A stretch of 64,000 nt of DNA from Timonella sp031979385. Its GTDB lineage: Bacteria; Actinomycetota; Actinomycetes; Actinomycetales; Cellulomonadaceae. The position numbers were made by a program, and so were the translations under genes. The DNA is taken from contig DALZEF010000015.1 in assembly GCA_031979385.1 (NCBI GenBank), positions 10,392 to 74,391 on the forward strand, read 5' to 3'. Below the pieces are notes generated by a model. It ran no database searches. It was not told where the DNA came from and saw only the letters and a list, made by a program, of their open reading frames with translations. Positions 43,635-53,601 of the stretch are shown piece after piece. Numbering within the stretch: the first letter of the stretch is position 1; every line of letters begins with the position of its first letter.

Positions 43635-45656
43635 TCATGCCGTGTCTCCGTGTCCGCCTTGGGCTCCGTCGCGCGCCAGCGGCGCTGCCCGTCCTGACTT
43701 CGTCGAGCTCTCATTGCCCTCGATCCCGAGCGCCCGCACAACGTTCGCGTGGAGCGACACCAACACCGCCGACCCTTCAGCGCTCGGCGTTGATCGGTCG
43801 TTCTCGACCAGCCAATTCGCGACCGCCACCTTAGACGGAGCCTTTAGCCCGACACTCTTTATCCAGTCGTACATCCACTTCGCAGCCGAAGCGCCCGTCT
43901 CTGCTGCGATCGGTGGCACTTCTGGAAGATCGCTTGCAGTGACTCCTGGATTGCACTCAGGAAGCAGCGCCGAGATCGCAGCCCTGTAGGTGTCCGGCTC
44001 GAGGGCGTTCTCGATCCCCGGAAATCCCAGCTCAGCGATGAGGCTCTCTGGCACGCCTGCATCTGTGAGGGCAGTCTTCAGCTTCGCCCCGCCATCATCA
44101 CCGTCAACGAGGTATGCGACGTGGGCAGCCTCGAGGTCGAGTTTTGGCAGGAAGTCGTTCGGGACTTCGGACAGTCCTGGTGCCACTTGATAGGGCAGAT
44201 CCGTCTGTCCAGTTACGGAACGTATCAGCGTAGGTAGAAGGATCATCTCGGTGGCCCCCTCGGCCAGGACGACGTAGCGAGCGGGTGTGAAGGCAGCGGC
44301 CGCTGCACCCATCGCAAGCATCAGAGGCGAGTAGCCTGCTGCACCTTGCCAGAAGCTGTTCTTCACGTCGCTCACTTGGAAGTTGTCGTGACGCGGTACG
44401 ACAACACGAATTCCAGTGCCAAGGTCGGGCGGAAGGCACGCAGGACTGTGGGTCGTGTAGATGACCTTGATCGCGTGTTCCTGCGTGACGAACATATTGA
44501 CCAGATCCGCTTGCGCATCGATGTGGAGATGGTTCTCTGCCTCGTCGATGAGCAAGATCGGCGCACGCTCCGAACCATGAACCTTCAGGAAGGCGATCAG
44601 AGCGACGAACATTCGGAGGCCGGCACTGCGCTCGTCGAAGACTGTGATGTTGTCGCCGTCCTCCATGAGCTCGATGCGAAGCTGATCACCGTCAAGCTCA
44701 AAGTGGACAGCCAGCTTCGACTGTTTCCACGCTTCGTCGAAGATGGCGTCCATCCGCTTGTTGGCCTGGACGATCGCCGTTCGTCGACGCGCAATGTCTC
44801 CTGTCCGAACGAACTGGAGAAGCTCTGCGAGGTCGAATGACGCTGTGCCCGCAAGGTTCGCAAGCGCGACTGGGGTGTCGTTGATCAGCGCATCGTCGAA
44901 CGTGTACGCGGATTGAATCGAGCGATCGGCCTCGTCGAAAAGGATGAAGTCCGGCGTGCGCCTCCAGATGCGATCACGAGCGGCTGGAGCGGGGTCTTCT
45001 CGCTCATACCACGCGATGATCGCATCGAAGGCCGCACGCAGCGACTCCGCATCGACGTCGTCAGTAAGCGTTACACCCCGGAGGGATTGCGCAGTCTGTA
45101 CTGCTTCGGCAGGAAGATCACTTCCGACCTCCCCGATGGCAGCCTCGACAGCCTCGACCACGGAGCTGAGCTCCGCCCGGTAATCATGCGGATCGTCAGA
45201 CCCCGGATCGGAATACGTAGTGTTCGGATCGATCCAGTCGTCAAGGTCTTCTTTGACGGCTGCTGCCTTAAGAGTGTCGAGTGCATTTTGGAGTGGCCGC
45301 ACGGACTTTCGAGGCGCTGGAATCAGGTCCACGATGAGTTTGTCTCCGGAAGCGGAGCGCGCAACGTAGGCGCGAGTCGGCTGCTCGTGCAAGTCGAGAT
45401 CCGCAAGGGCAGTGCGATCTTCCTCCTCCACGATGTAGTCGAAGGTCGTCACACGAGTCTGATCGGTCACTTCGGCAGCTCGCGAACGCTGAGGTGCCGG
45501 CACGGCGGTCTCGCCATCGACGTGAGCGAGCGCCTTGAGCAGGGTGGTCTTACCTGCCTCATTCGGCCCCACGATAGCGATGACCTTCGCATCCAAGTTG
45601 ATCTTGGAATCGACGATCCGGCCGTAGCCCTGGACGTGAGCGGAGATGAGCCTCAT
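43635..45656 (-). CDS. OLD-family ATPase with TOPRIM nuclease domain
   Basis: The 673-residue protein combines an N-terminal SMC-like ATPase and a C-terminal TOPRIM nuclease. Motifs: VGPNEAGKTTLLKAL (Walker A, about 30-37), Walker B region APILLIDEAENHLHIDAQAD, H-loop VIYTTHSPACLP, then TOPRIM VVLAEGATEMILLPTLIRSV (about 460) and VAYLVDGDDGG. OLD nucleases cut DNA and act in phage exclusion, for example GajA of Gabija. No UvrD-like GajB partner is present; the neighbours are SNF2 and Res helicases. ATG 45656 overlaps the res stop by four bases (ATGA), so the two proteins are translationally coupled. Confidence 0.9.
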   Translation of the reverse strand: MRLISAHVQGYGRIVDSKINLDAKVIAIVGPNEAGKTTLLKALAHVDGETAVPAPQRSRAAEVTDQTRVTTFDYIVEEEDRTALADLDLHEQPTRAYVARSASGDKLIVDLIPAPRKSVRPLQNALDTLKAAAVKEDLDDWIDPNTTYSDPGSDDPHDYRAELSSVVEAVEAAIGEVGSDLPAEAVQTAQSLRGVTLTDDVDAESLRAAFDAIIAWYEREDPAPAARDRIWRRTPDFILFDEADRSIQSAYTFDDALINDTPVALANLAGTASFDLAELLQFVRTGDIARRRTAIVQANKRMDAIFDEAWKQSKLAVHFELDGDQLRIELMEDGDNITVFDERSAGLRMFVALIAFLKVHGSERAPILLIDEAENHLHIDAQADLVNMFVTQEHAIKVIYTTHSPACLPPDLGTGIRVVVPRHDNFQVSDVKNSFWQGAAGYSPLMLAMGAAAAAFTPARYVVLAEGATEMILLPTLIRSVTGQTDLPYQVAPGLSEVPNDFLPKLDLEAAHVAYLVDGDDGGAKLKTALTDAGVPESLIAELGFPGIENALEPDTYRAAISALLPECNPGVTASDLPEVPPIAAETGASAAKWMYDWIKSVGLKAPSKVAVANWLVENDRSTPSAEGSAVLVSLHANVVRALGIEGNESSTKSGRAAPLARDGAQGGHGDTA

Positions 45657-48649
45657 AGCCGCCACGCTCCCGGCACTGCTCGCGCGTAGTCATCGATGCC
45701 GATGGCCTCGAAGTGACGTTTGGCGGACTTGATCTTGGCGAGTTCGGTTGGGCGGAGCTTCGAGTCGTCGAGTGTGCTCTTCGTCTCGCGGATCATGTAG
45801 ATCCGGTCCTCGCCGTCCTCCTGCTTGATGATCGCCCAGTCGGGGTTGTACGGGCCGACTGGGGTGTCGATCTTGAACTTGGCGGGCAGCTTCATGAACA
45901 GCTTGATGTCCTCGCGAGAGTCGAGCAGCTCCGCGAACTGGCGCTCGACGTCGGAGTCGAAGACGACGTAGTCGAAGTCGGTTTTCTGGGTGTGCTGCAC
46001 CTTGTACATCTGGTCGAGGAAGCGTTCCTTCTCCTCCTCGCCGTCCCGCTGCAGCTCGCGAAGTTCATAGACCGAGCCAGCGATCCGCTCGTACTGGATG
46101 CCGTCGACCACGATCTTCGCCAGCTCGCTCTGGAGGGCGCGTTTGGTCATCCCAATGAAGTCGTTGGGGTTGCCGATGAACTCGCTCAGCCGCTTGCTGC
46201 CGATCAGGATGTCGACGATGGTCTTGCGGGTGAGGGAGGTCGCCTCCTGCAGTTCCGTGATGATGTCGGGCAGGTCGTAGCTGCCTTTGAGGTCGGCTGA
46301 GCGGGTGCCGAGTTCCTCGCCCTTGGCGCCGCCGCGCAGCACCTTGACTCCGGCGCGGGTGACCTGTATGCGCAGCGCGTCGATCTTCGGCGCCTCGCGG
46401 ATCGCCCGGATGGCGTTCTCGATCAGCGGCTCACGCTCGACCTTGACGCGGTAGGTGGTCTTCTGGCTGATCGTCTCCCAGAACTCCTCGAACTCGGGGG
46501 TCGAGTAGAGCTGCTTGTTGAGCACGCGTGGCTGACGCTTGCTGACCGGCTTGACGTACTTGCCGATGTTGGCGCGTTCGACCAGCTCGATGATGATCGG
46601 CTCGGCCCAGGCGAAGTCGACGGGCAGGCCGAGGTCGAAGCCGAGCTGGTTCGGCTGGAACTTCGGCGTGACCGTGCCGTCCTTGTCGATGAAGCCCTTG
46701 TCCTTCAGGTGCTCCCATACCAGAACGGAGCGCTGGTAGCCGAACTGATCGTCGGTGAGCGCACCGTTCTCGTCCTGCAGCGGGATCTTCGAGAACTCGG
46801 CCCGGCGGACCCGGCCGATCTCGACACCGGCGTCCTTGTACTCGCGCTGGAGCGCGTCCGCGAACTTCGTGTACGACTCGTTCGCCACGACCGTCAGCGT
46901 CGCGACGCCACGGTCAGCCACACGGGCGTAGCCGTCCTGAGTCTTGGCGACGGGGAGGCGCAGGCCACGTCCGAGAGTCTGGCGACGCTCGGTCTCAGCG
47001 CCCATTTCGCGCAGGGTGCAGATCTGGAAGACGTTCGGGTTGTCCCACCCCTCGCGCAGGGCTGAGTGGCTGAAGATGAACCGCACGGGCTCGTTCTCGT
47101 CGAGCAGTCGAGCCTTGTCCTGCATGATCAGTTCGTAGGCGTCGTCATCAGCCTTCGTGGTGCCGGACGAGTCCTGGAAGGTCGTCGTCTTGCCGCGCTT
47201 GATCTGGGAGAAGTAGGCCCGGCGCAGTTCGCTCGGCGCCTGCGGTAGCAGCTCTTGGTAGCGCGCGGACTTGGCGCGCTCCTCGATGAAGGCCTCATCG
47301 AACCACTGCACGAAGTCGCCGTTCGCGTCGTCGTTGTTCGTGCCGTCGCCCAGGTAGCTGGCGACCTTGTCGACGAAGAAGAGGCTGAGCACCTTGATAC
47401 CCTTGGCGCGCAGCATCGACTCCTTGCGCAGGTGCTCGCGGATGGTCTCGCGGATCATCTCTTTGTAGATCGCGCCGGCCGCGGCGCCGATGCTCTCGCC
47501 CTCGTACAGAAACCCGTGCGTGGTAAGGTCGACGTAGGCAGGCTCGATGCTCAACTCGTTGATGCGCCAACCCTCATAGATCGGGTTGTTCGTCAGGCGC
47601 GTATCCGACAGCTCCTGGTGCTGCTTCACTCTCACGATGCGCCGCTCAAGCGAGCCATCGGCCTTCCGGCAGGACAGCTCCAGCCGGGCCGACCACGACG
47701 GCTCACGCCGCACCTCAACCAGCTTGATATACGGCGTCGCGTCCGCGCCCTGCTGCGCCACCTCAGCGACGACGATCTGCTTCACGAGACCAAGGTCGTG
47801 GGCGTCGACCGGGTCGAGTCGGTAGACGACGTTGCGCTGTTTCTTGTGCGTGGCGCTGTAGCGCAGGGTGAAGACGGGCTCGAGTTCACCGATCGCCGAC
47901 TGAGAGAGCAGTGACTCCATGTTCTGCGGCTCGTCCATGATGACAACCGGGTGGGTCGCCTTGAGGTAGTCGATCGGTCGCAGCCCGTTCAGCTTGTCGC
48001 GGGTCTGGTGGATGATGCGGGTGTTCGCGTTGCCCCGGATCGAGTCGATCGTCATGATCAGGATCTGCACGTTCGTGGACGTTGCGAACGACTGCACCTC
48101 CTCGGCGTTCTTGCCGCTGTATATCGAGGCATCGAAGGTGATGCCCTGCGGCTTGTAGAGGTTCTCGAAGTGCTCGCGCATGAGCCGGATGCTCGTGCTC
48201 ACACCCTCACGGATCGCCACGCTTGGCACCAGGATCACGAACTTCGTGAAGTTGTACCGAACGGCCAGATCGAAGATCGTGCGCAGGTAGACGTAGGTCT
48301 TACCCGTGCCAGTCTCCATCTCGATATCGAAGTCGAGCGCGTCGCCCGCAAGCGCCGACGCAACCTCAAGCCCGTTCCGATCCTGCACACGCTGTAGATT
48401 CGCGAGGATCAGGTCACGATCCAGCACCAGGCTGTTACCGACCGCGCCGACCTCCTGCGTGAGATCGATATCGAGCGCGGCCTGATCTGAGTCGGGCAGT
48501 ACCGCCGCACCACGCAGGGTCGTGACCAGCTTCTCCGCATCCTTCGGCTGCCCGTCGAACAGGTCAACCACGGACGCAATCGCATCCAGCTGATACGGCT
48601 GACTAGCGTCGAACTGGAATCCTGCTCCGCTCGCTGTGCTGTTCTTCAT
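45653..48649 (-). CDS. Type III restriction enzyme Res-like helicase-nuclease
   Basis: The 998-residue SF2 translocase has a C-terminal nuclease domain. Walker A METGTGKTYVYLRT (111-118), motif II VVIMDEPQNME (DEPQ 239-242), a helicase C-terminal half with REGWDNPNVFQICTLREMG and ETERRQTLGRGLRLPV, and a PD-ExK-type nuclease end with PDWAIIKQ (936) and RETKS (955-957). All key residues for ATP use and DNA cleavage look intact. It starts two bases after the mod stop and overlaps the OLD gene, so it lies inside a coupled gene set. Canonical Res cuts unmethylated DNA between inverted sites together with Mod. Confidence 0.93.
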   Translation of the reverse strand: MKNSTASGAGFQFDASQPYQLDAIASVVDLFDGQPKDAEKLVTTLRGAAVLPDSDQAALDIDLTQEVGAVGNSLVLDRDLILANLQRVQDRNGLEVASALAGDALDFDIEMETGTGKTYVYLRTIFDLAVRYNFTKFVILVPSVAIREGVSTSIRLMREHFENLYKPQGITFDASIYSGKNAEEVQSFATSTNVQILIMTIDSIRGNANTRIIHQTRDKLNGLRPIDYLKATHPVVIMDEPQNMESLLSQSAIGELEPVFTLRYSATHKKQRNVVYRLDPVDAHDLGLVKQIVVAEVAQQGADATPYIKLVEVRREPSWSARLELSCRKADGSLERRIVRVKQHQELSDTRLTNNPIYEGWRINELSIEPAYVDLTTHGFLYEGESIGAAAGAIYKEMIRETIREHLRKESMLRAKGIKVLSLFFVDKVASYLGDGTNNDDANGDFVQWFDEAFIEERAKSARYQELLPQAPSELRRAYFSQIKRGKTTTFQDSSGTTKADDDAYELIMQDKARLLDENEPVRFIFSHSALREGWDNPNVFQICTLREMGAETERRQTLGRGLRLPVAKTQDGYARVADRGVATLTVVANESYTKFADALQREYKDAGVEIGRVRRAEFSKIPLQDENGALTDDQFGYQRSVLVWEHLKDKGFIDKDGTVTPKFQPNQLGFDLGLPVDFAWAEPIIIELVERANIGKYVKPVSKRQPRVLNKQLYSTPEFEEFWETISQKTTYRVKVEREPLIENAIRAIREAPKIDALRIQVTRAGVKVLRGGAKGEELGTRSADLKGSYDLPDIITELQEATSLTRKTIVDILIGSKRLSEFIGNPNDFIGMTKRALQSELAKIVVDGIQYERIAGSVYELRELQRDGEEEKERFLDQMYKVQHTQKTDFDYVVFDSDVERQFAELLDSREDIKLFMKLPAKFKIDTPVGPYNPDWAIIKQEDGEDRIYMIRETKSTLDDSKLRPTELAKIKSAKRHFEAIGIDDYARAVPGAWRL

Positions 48650-48651
48650 AC

Positions 48652-50643
48652 TCAGGCCGTCCAGAGCTCAATGCCCTTGGCTCTAGCGAGCTGGGCCAGG
48701 TTGGTCTTGAGTTCGTCGTCGCCCTGGAACGCATCCTCAAGCACGATGATCCGCGTCGGAGACTCATCCACGAGCGCACGAAGCTGCTCGAGCGTCGGCT
48801 TGACGTGTTCGTTCAGGTAGGCCAGCACGGCAACGTCGCCATCACGGTCGCGTACGACCCGGACGTCGAGGCCACCAACCTCAGCAGGCGAGACATCCTC
48901 GGTCAGCGAGTAGCCCTGCTTGAGCAGGATCTCAGTGAGCAGATCATCGGCCGTCGCGTCATCGGTCGCGCTGTCACGGAGACTCAGCAGGTGCTGCTGC
49001 AGCGCGTCCTCCTCAACGTCGCTCGACAGCCGCCACTTGGCGAAGTTCGTATCGGAGAGCTTGTAAGCACGAAAACCGGCATCAAATAATACGTCGCGCT
49101 TAGAGATCAGCTCTTCGTACTCCTCGCGGATCTTGTCACCGGCTCGGCGTATTCTCTCGCGAGCAATGTCAGCTATGGTCGCGAAGCCAGCCTTCCGTGC
49201 GCCGGACTTGTCAGGGGTAGGCTCAGGCAGCTGAACAGAGATGGAGCGCCGCCTTCCACCATCCTCCGCATTGAGCTGCATAACAGCATGCGCAGTGGAG
49301 CCCGAGCCAGCGAAGAAGTCGAGGATGATGGCGTCTTTGTCGTCTCCCCCTGCCAACTTGAGCCAGCGAGCGAGGACGTGCTCATCTTTCGGGAAGTCAA
49401 AAATTGCCGGCCCAATGAGGCGAGCAAGACGTTGTGCAGCTGTTGTACGAATCTGCGTAAAGACCGACTCGACGACTTGCTCATCAAGTTCGTCGAGGAA
49501 TGTCTTGCCGCGCGGGATCTTGGATTCATCGGGACCGAACTCAACGAGACCAGCCTCAATCTGCTCCCGCAGTCGATCTTCGGTGAATCTCCAGCCGGTA
49601 CTGGGCACCGATACCGGCTTTCCAGTGAGCGGATGCAGAACATCGAACTTTGGTCCACCACCCCCAGGCCAGCCTAGATCCTTATCCGCGTTGTAAACTC
49701 GCCCCAGCGCATCGATGTTCTTAAACCTACTGACAGCAGGTGTCAGATTTGACTGCGTAGAAAGCCAAGAGCGGAACCGTCGAGTTGCGCTGGCTGCATC
49801 GTGGCCGCTCCGCTCCCAGATATCCTTCGCTGCGCTCAACGCGTCGTCGACGCCTGCCTTGCGCTCTCGCCACCGGGTCTCGTTTTCACGAAGCCAGCCT
49901 TCATTGCGGACGTAGATAAGCAAATAGTCGTGTCCGACAGAAACGTAGCGTGAGTCGTTCTTGCGGCCACCCTGCCAAACTACCGAAGCTATGAAGTTCT
50001 GTTCCCCGAATACTTCGTCGCAGACCTTGCGAAGATGAGCGACTTCGTTGTCGTCAACCGAGATGAAGATGACCCCGTCATCGGTGAGCAGGTTGCGCGC
50101 GAGCTTGAGGCGCGGGTACATCATGTTAAGCCAGTTGGAGTGGTAGCGTCCCTCGGTCTCGGCGTTGGTCGTGACCTTCTTGCCTTCCTTGTTGACCTGG
50201 CGCGTCCACTCGAGGTAGGTGTCGAGACCCTCCTTGTAGTTGTCCGGGTAGACGAAGTCCTTGCCGGTGTTGTACGGAGGGTCGATGTAGATCATCTTGA
50301 TCTTCGCGTGGTAGTGCTTCTGCAAGATCTTGAGCACTTCGAGGTTGTCGCCCTCGATGAAGACGTTCTGCGTCGTGTCCCAGTCCTTCGAGTTCTCGAA
50401 GTCGGGCTTCAGCGTCGCCGTGGTCGGCTCCTGCGCCGCTCGCAGAGCGCGCTTCTTGCCGGGCCAGAAGAGTCCGAACCGTTCGCTGCTGTCGGCCACA
50501 TCACCGTCGAGCAGTTCCTTGAGCTTCTCGACATCCACCTTGCCGTCGGCGATAGCCTCGGGAATCAGATCGGCAAGCTGCGCTGCCAGCTCAGTCTGGA
50601 AGTTTGGAGTAGTGGATGGTGTTTCGTAGATATCGTCAGTCAC
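48652..50643 (-). CDS. Type III-like N6-adenine DNA methyltransferase (Mod)
   Basis: The 663-residue beta-class methyltransferase shows IYIDPPYNTGKDF (DPPY, about 121-124) before DFFAGSGSTAHAVMQ (SAM loop, about 440), the Mod order. The long middle (about 190-420) is a target-recognition region and the C-terminal 150 residues contain ISKRDVLFDAGFRAYKLSD, a Mod C-domain sequence. I chose GTG 50643 because AGGAAAGAG precedes it; a TTG at 50673 would add ten residues but has no ribosome-binding site. It should methylate host DNA and guide Res. The SNF2 gene ends about 60 bases upstream. Confidence 0.93.
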   Translation of the reverse strand: MTDDIYETPSTTPNFQTELAAQLADLIPEAIADGKVDVEKLKELLDGDVADSSERFGLFWPGKKRALRAAQEPTTATLKPDFENSKDWDTTQNVFIEGDNLEVLKILQKHYHAKIKMIYIDPPYNTGKDFVYPDNYKEGLDTYLEWTRQVNKEGKKVTTNAETEGRYHSNWLNMMYPRLKLARNLLTDDGVIFISVDDNEVAHLRKVCDEVFGEQNFIASVVWQGGRKNDSRYVSVGHDYLLIYVRNEGWLRENETRWRERKAGVDDALSAAKDIWERSGHDAASATRRFRSWLSTQSNLTPAVSRFKNIDALGRVYNADKDLGWPGGGGPKFDVLHPLTGKPVSVPSTGWRFTEDRLREQIEAGLVEFGPDESKIPRGKTFLDELDEQVVESVFTQIRTTAAQRLARLIGPAIFDFPKDEHVLARWLKLAGGDDKDAIILDFFAGSGSTAHAVMQLNAEDGGRRRSISVQLPEPTPDKSGARKAGFATIADIARERIRRAGDKIREEYEELISKRDVLFDAGFRAYKLSDTNFAKWRLSSDVEEDALQQHLLSLRDSATDDATADDLLTEILLKQGYSLTEDVSPAEVGGLDVRVVRDRDGDVAVLAYLNEHVKPTLEQLRALVDESPTRIIVLEDAFQGDDELKTNLAQLARAKGIELWTA

Positions 50644-50703
50644 TCGGGTGATTCTCTTTCCTGATGTTGACAATTTGCGTCGGGTTTGTGAATGACCCGT
50701 GGT

Positions 50704-53601
50704 CTATGTGGCGATCCGCCAGCGAATCGTGAACAAATGCTCGGTCTCCTGGGTGCCCTGGAGTGACTGCTCGATCAGCTCGAGGTATTTATCGGCCTCG
50801 GCCCGGAGCTTCTTGCGCGCGTCCCGGAAGTCCTCGTCGGCCTCCTCGGCACGCTGCTCCCACTTCCGGGCTTCCTTCTTGAGGCGCAGCTGCTCCATCG
50901 GCTCGTCGGCCTGCCGAGCGAGCCTGCGGGCTTCCTTCTCCTTGGCGCGGTACTCGCGGATCTTGCCCTCGTGCTCGGCCTTACGATCCTGCTGGTTGCG
51001 ATAGAGGAGTTCCTCCTGCTGGTCGTAGTAGCGAGAGTTGCGGCCCTGGACTTCCTTCTCCAGCTCAGACCGACGAGTGTCCAGGTGCGGCGTGAAGCGG
51101 GCCTCGTCGATCGCTATCGGCTGCGTCCCAACATCAATGCAGGCGAGCTCGAGGATGTCTGCGACGTACTCTTCATCGAGCCACCGCCCGTCGTCGGTCA
51201 GGGCGCCGGTGAGCATGTAGGACTCGGAGACGTCCTCGTCGCGCGCCCTCATCCGGAAGGTCGCAACATTCACCGTCAGCTCACCGCTCGCGCCCTCCAG
51301 CGCCCGGATCGCGCTACTCACACGCGCCGACTGGCTCAGTGAGAACGTCAGCTCGCGTGCCGGGGTGTCGTGGGTCTTCGAGGTCTCCACGACGTGCTGA
51401 GCGAGCGGGCTTGCGTAGCGGTACTGGTGGGCGTTCTCCAGCGGCTGAGACTTGAAGAAGTAGCGTCCGGTCGGGGCGTCCTTCACCGGTGACTCGTTCA
51501 GCACGAAGGCGCGCCCGTCGCCCTCGAAGGTAGCGTGCTCGTCGAGTTCGTGTCGGGTCACCGCGAGCAGCAGGCGTTCGAACTTGTTGAGCACGTCACC
51601 TGACTGTTCGTCATACGCCTTGAGGCGATCCTGCACGTGCGGGTCGAGATTGTCGAAGACCTTCGCCCTAGCGCTGGCCATCTCTTGCGAAATTTCGCTC
51701 GCGTACTGGGCCTCCAGCTCCCGGAACGCCGAGTCCAGCTCGTCGGCGGTTCTGCAGCGGGTGAGGATGTCGCTGATCGTCTTCTCGAAGTCAAGCCCGT
51801 CCTCGATAGCGCCGAGCACCTCGTCGCTGGCGCCGAAGACGCTGGAGAAGAGCTGGAACTTGTCCGTCAGCAGCTCCAGGATGCGCTGCTCGGCGATGTT
51901 GCCCTTGTTCGAGAAGTTCACGACCACTACGTTGTGTTTCTGTCCAAAGCGGTGCACACGACCAATGCGCTGCTCGACGCGCTGCGGGTTCCAGGGCAGG
52001 TCGTAGTTGACGAGCATCGAGCAGAACTGCAGATTGATGCCCTCAGCGGCTGCCTCGGTCGCGATCATGATTGTGCCCTCGGTGCGAAAATAGTCAACAA
52101 GGGCTTTGCGTCGATCAACGGCAGTGATACCAGTAATTAAGTCTCCGCCCTTGTTCTTCTCCAACCACGCCTGGTAGATCGCAGTCTGCTCCGGCCCGTT
52201 GTTCGAGCCGTTGAACAAGACGAGTCCCTCGCCACGACCGGCTTCACGCAGCGATCGAGCGATGTACTCCTGCGTCTTGGTCGAGTCCGTGAAGATAATG
52301 GACTTCTCAGGAGCGCCTAGCTCACGCAGCCGCTCGAAGCCCAGGTCGAGCGCCTCACCAAGCTTGACCGCCTTCTGGTTCTCTGTGACGGAACGGGCAA
52401 GCGCCGCGTATTCGCGTAGCTCGGCAACCTCGGCGCGCATCGCCTCAAGCAGTGTTTCGTCAAGCGAGGACGACGGGCGGGAGGCAGTGCCAGTTCCCTC
52501 GATCTCCTCGGCCTCCTCCAACTCCTCGCTGGTGATCTCATCGTCGACGGCGAAGTCGGCTGTCACGAGGCCTCCTCGGCCATCGCGGCGCTGTCCGGCA
52601 GCGACCTCGTCCGCCAGACGGTTGGCGATGTTCTCCAGCGTGCTCGCAACCGCATACGTCGACGACCCCAGGCGCTTACGGATGATCAGCGCGGAGAGGT
52701 GACGCTGGCTGCCTGCGAAGGCAAACAGCTCGTCGCGCTGGAGGTACTCGTTGACCAGGTCGTAGAGTCGCGCCTCGTCGGGCGACGGGGTGAACTCAAC
52801 CGTCAGCGGCAGGCGCTTCGTGAAGTGGATGTACTTGTCGGCATCGCGCCGCAGCGTGCGCTTCGAGACGGTGGCGACACGCTCGACCAGGTCGTCGTCT
52901 CCGCCGAGGTCTCGGTTCTTGACGTACCGTTCCCGGAAGGCATCAAGGGAGTAAAAGTAGTCGGGGTCGAAGATCGACACCAGTCCGTACAGTTCCTCGA
53001 GCTTGTTCTGCAGTGGCGTCGCGGTCAGCAGGACGGTCTTGTGTGCACCGCCAACGATATGCGCGATAGCCTCGGCAGCCTTGGTCTTGCCCGTCCAGTA
53101 GTTTCGCAGCCGGTGCGCCTCGTCCGCGACAATGAGATCCCAGGGTTTCAGTAGCGAAGTTTCATGGCGGAGAGCGAATTCATAAGAGCAGATCAACACC
53201 TGCGCCGAGCGGCCACCTGCAGCAGTAAGCAGCGCATCCTTCGACTTCGGATCAAGGATGGACGATGGGATCAGGAACTTCTCGTACAGCTCCTGCTGCC
53301 ACTGCTGACGCAGACTCGACGGGGCAACGATCAAGATGCTGCGGCGGCGCTCTGCCCAGTACTGCGAGATGACGATGCCCGCCTCGATCGTCTTACCGAG
53401 GCCAACCTCATCAGCGAGGATCACGCCCGGCAGGAACGGTGTCTGTAGAGCGAACAGGGCAGCGTCGATCTGGTGCGGCTTCGGCTCCACCTGGGCGTCG
53501 AACAGGAGCCCGGCAAGCTTGCCGACGTGATCGTTCGCGTAACTACGCTGCAGCTCGTGCGCGTAGTACTTCGCTTGGTAGTCCGTCAGCGAGGAGGCCA
53601 T
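50704..53601 (-). CDS. SNF2/HepA-family helicase, first gene of the defence set
   Basis: The 965-residue SF2 ATPase has Walker A DEVGLGKTIEAGIV (64-71), DEAH box IVADEAHRLRNYW (160-163), motif III LLTATPLQN, a helicase C half with MIATEAAAEGINLQFCSMLV, and motif VI QRVEQRIGRVHRFGQ. The last roughly 120 residues are a highly charged coiled coil (EEADEDFRDARKKLRAEADK). SNF2 proteins of this HepA-like type occur in DISARM (DrmD) and type III BREX (BrxHII). ATG 53601 follows GGAGGGTGTGCTG. It leads the gene set and may translocate on phage DNA ahead of Res or OLD, which is inference. Confidence 0.92.
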   Translation of the reverse strand: MASSLTDYQAKYYAHELQRSYANDHVGKLAGLLFDAQVEPKPHQIDAALFALQTPFLPGVILADEVGLGKTIEAGIVISQYWAERRRSILIVAPSSLRQQWQQELYEKFLIPSSILDPKSKDALLTAAGGRSAQVLICSYEFALRHETSLLKPWDLIVADEAHRLRNYWTGKTKAAEAIAHIVGGAHKTVLLTATPLQNKLEELYGLVSIFDPDYFYSLDAFRERYVKNRDLGGDDDLVERVATVSKRTLRRDADKYIHFTKRLPLTVEFTPSPDEARLYDLVNEYLQRDELFAFAGSQRHLSALIIRKRLGSSTYAVASTLENIANRLADEVAAGQRRDGRGGLVTADFAVDDEITSEELEEAEEIEGTGTASRPSSSLDETLLEAMRAEVAELREYAALARSVTENQKAVKLGEALDLGFERLRELGAPEKSIIFTDSTKTQEYIARSLREAGRGEGLVLFNGSNNGPEQTAIYQAWLEKNKGGDLITGITAVDRRKALVDYFRTEGTIMIATEAAAEGINLQFCSMLVNYDLPWNPQRVEQRIGRVHRFGQKHNVVVVNFSNKGNIAEQRILELLTDKFQLFSSVFGASDEVLGAIEDGLDFEKTISDILTRCRTADELDSAFRELEAQYASEISQEMASARAKVFDNLDPHVQDRLKAYDEQSGDVLNKFERLLLAVTRHELDEHATFEGDGRAFVLNESPVKDAPTGRYFFKSQPLENAHQYRYASPLAQHVVETSKTHDTPARELTFSLSQSARVSSAIRALEGASGELTVNVATFRMRARDEDVSESYMLTGALTDDGRWLDEEYVADILELACIDVGTQPIAIDEARFTPHLDTRRSELEKEVQGRNSRYYDQQEELLYRNQQDRKAEHEGKIREYRAKEKEARRLARQADEPMEQLRLKKEARKWEQRAEEADEDFRDARKKLRAEADKYLELIEQSLQGTQETEHLFTIRWRIAT

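Noticed and set aside
43635..45656. Gabija system
   Set aside because: The OLD protein resembles GajA, but no UvrD-like GajB gene is adjacent.
48652..53601. DISARM or BREX system
   Set aside because: The SNF2 helicase and methyltransferase fit loosely, but no DrmA/DrmB or PglZ/BrxC genes are present and an intact type III Res is.
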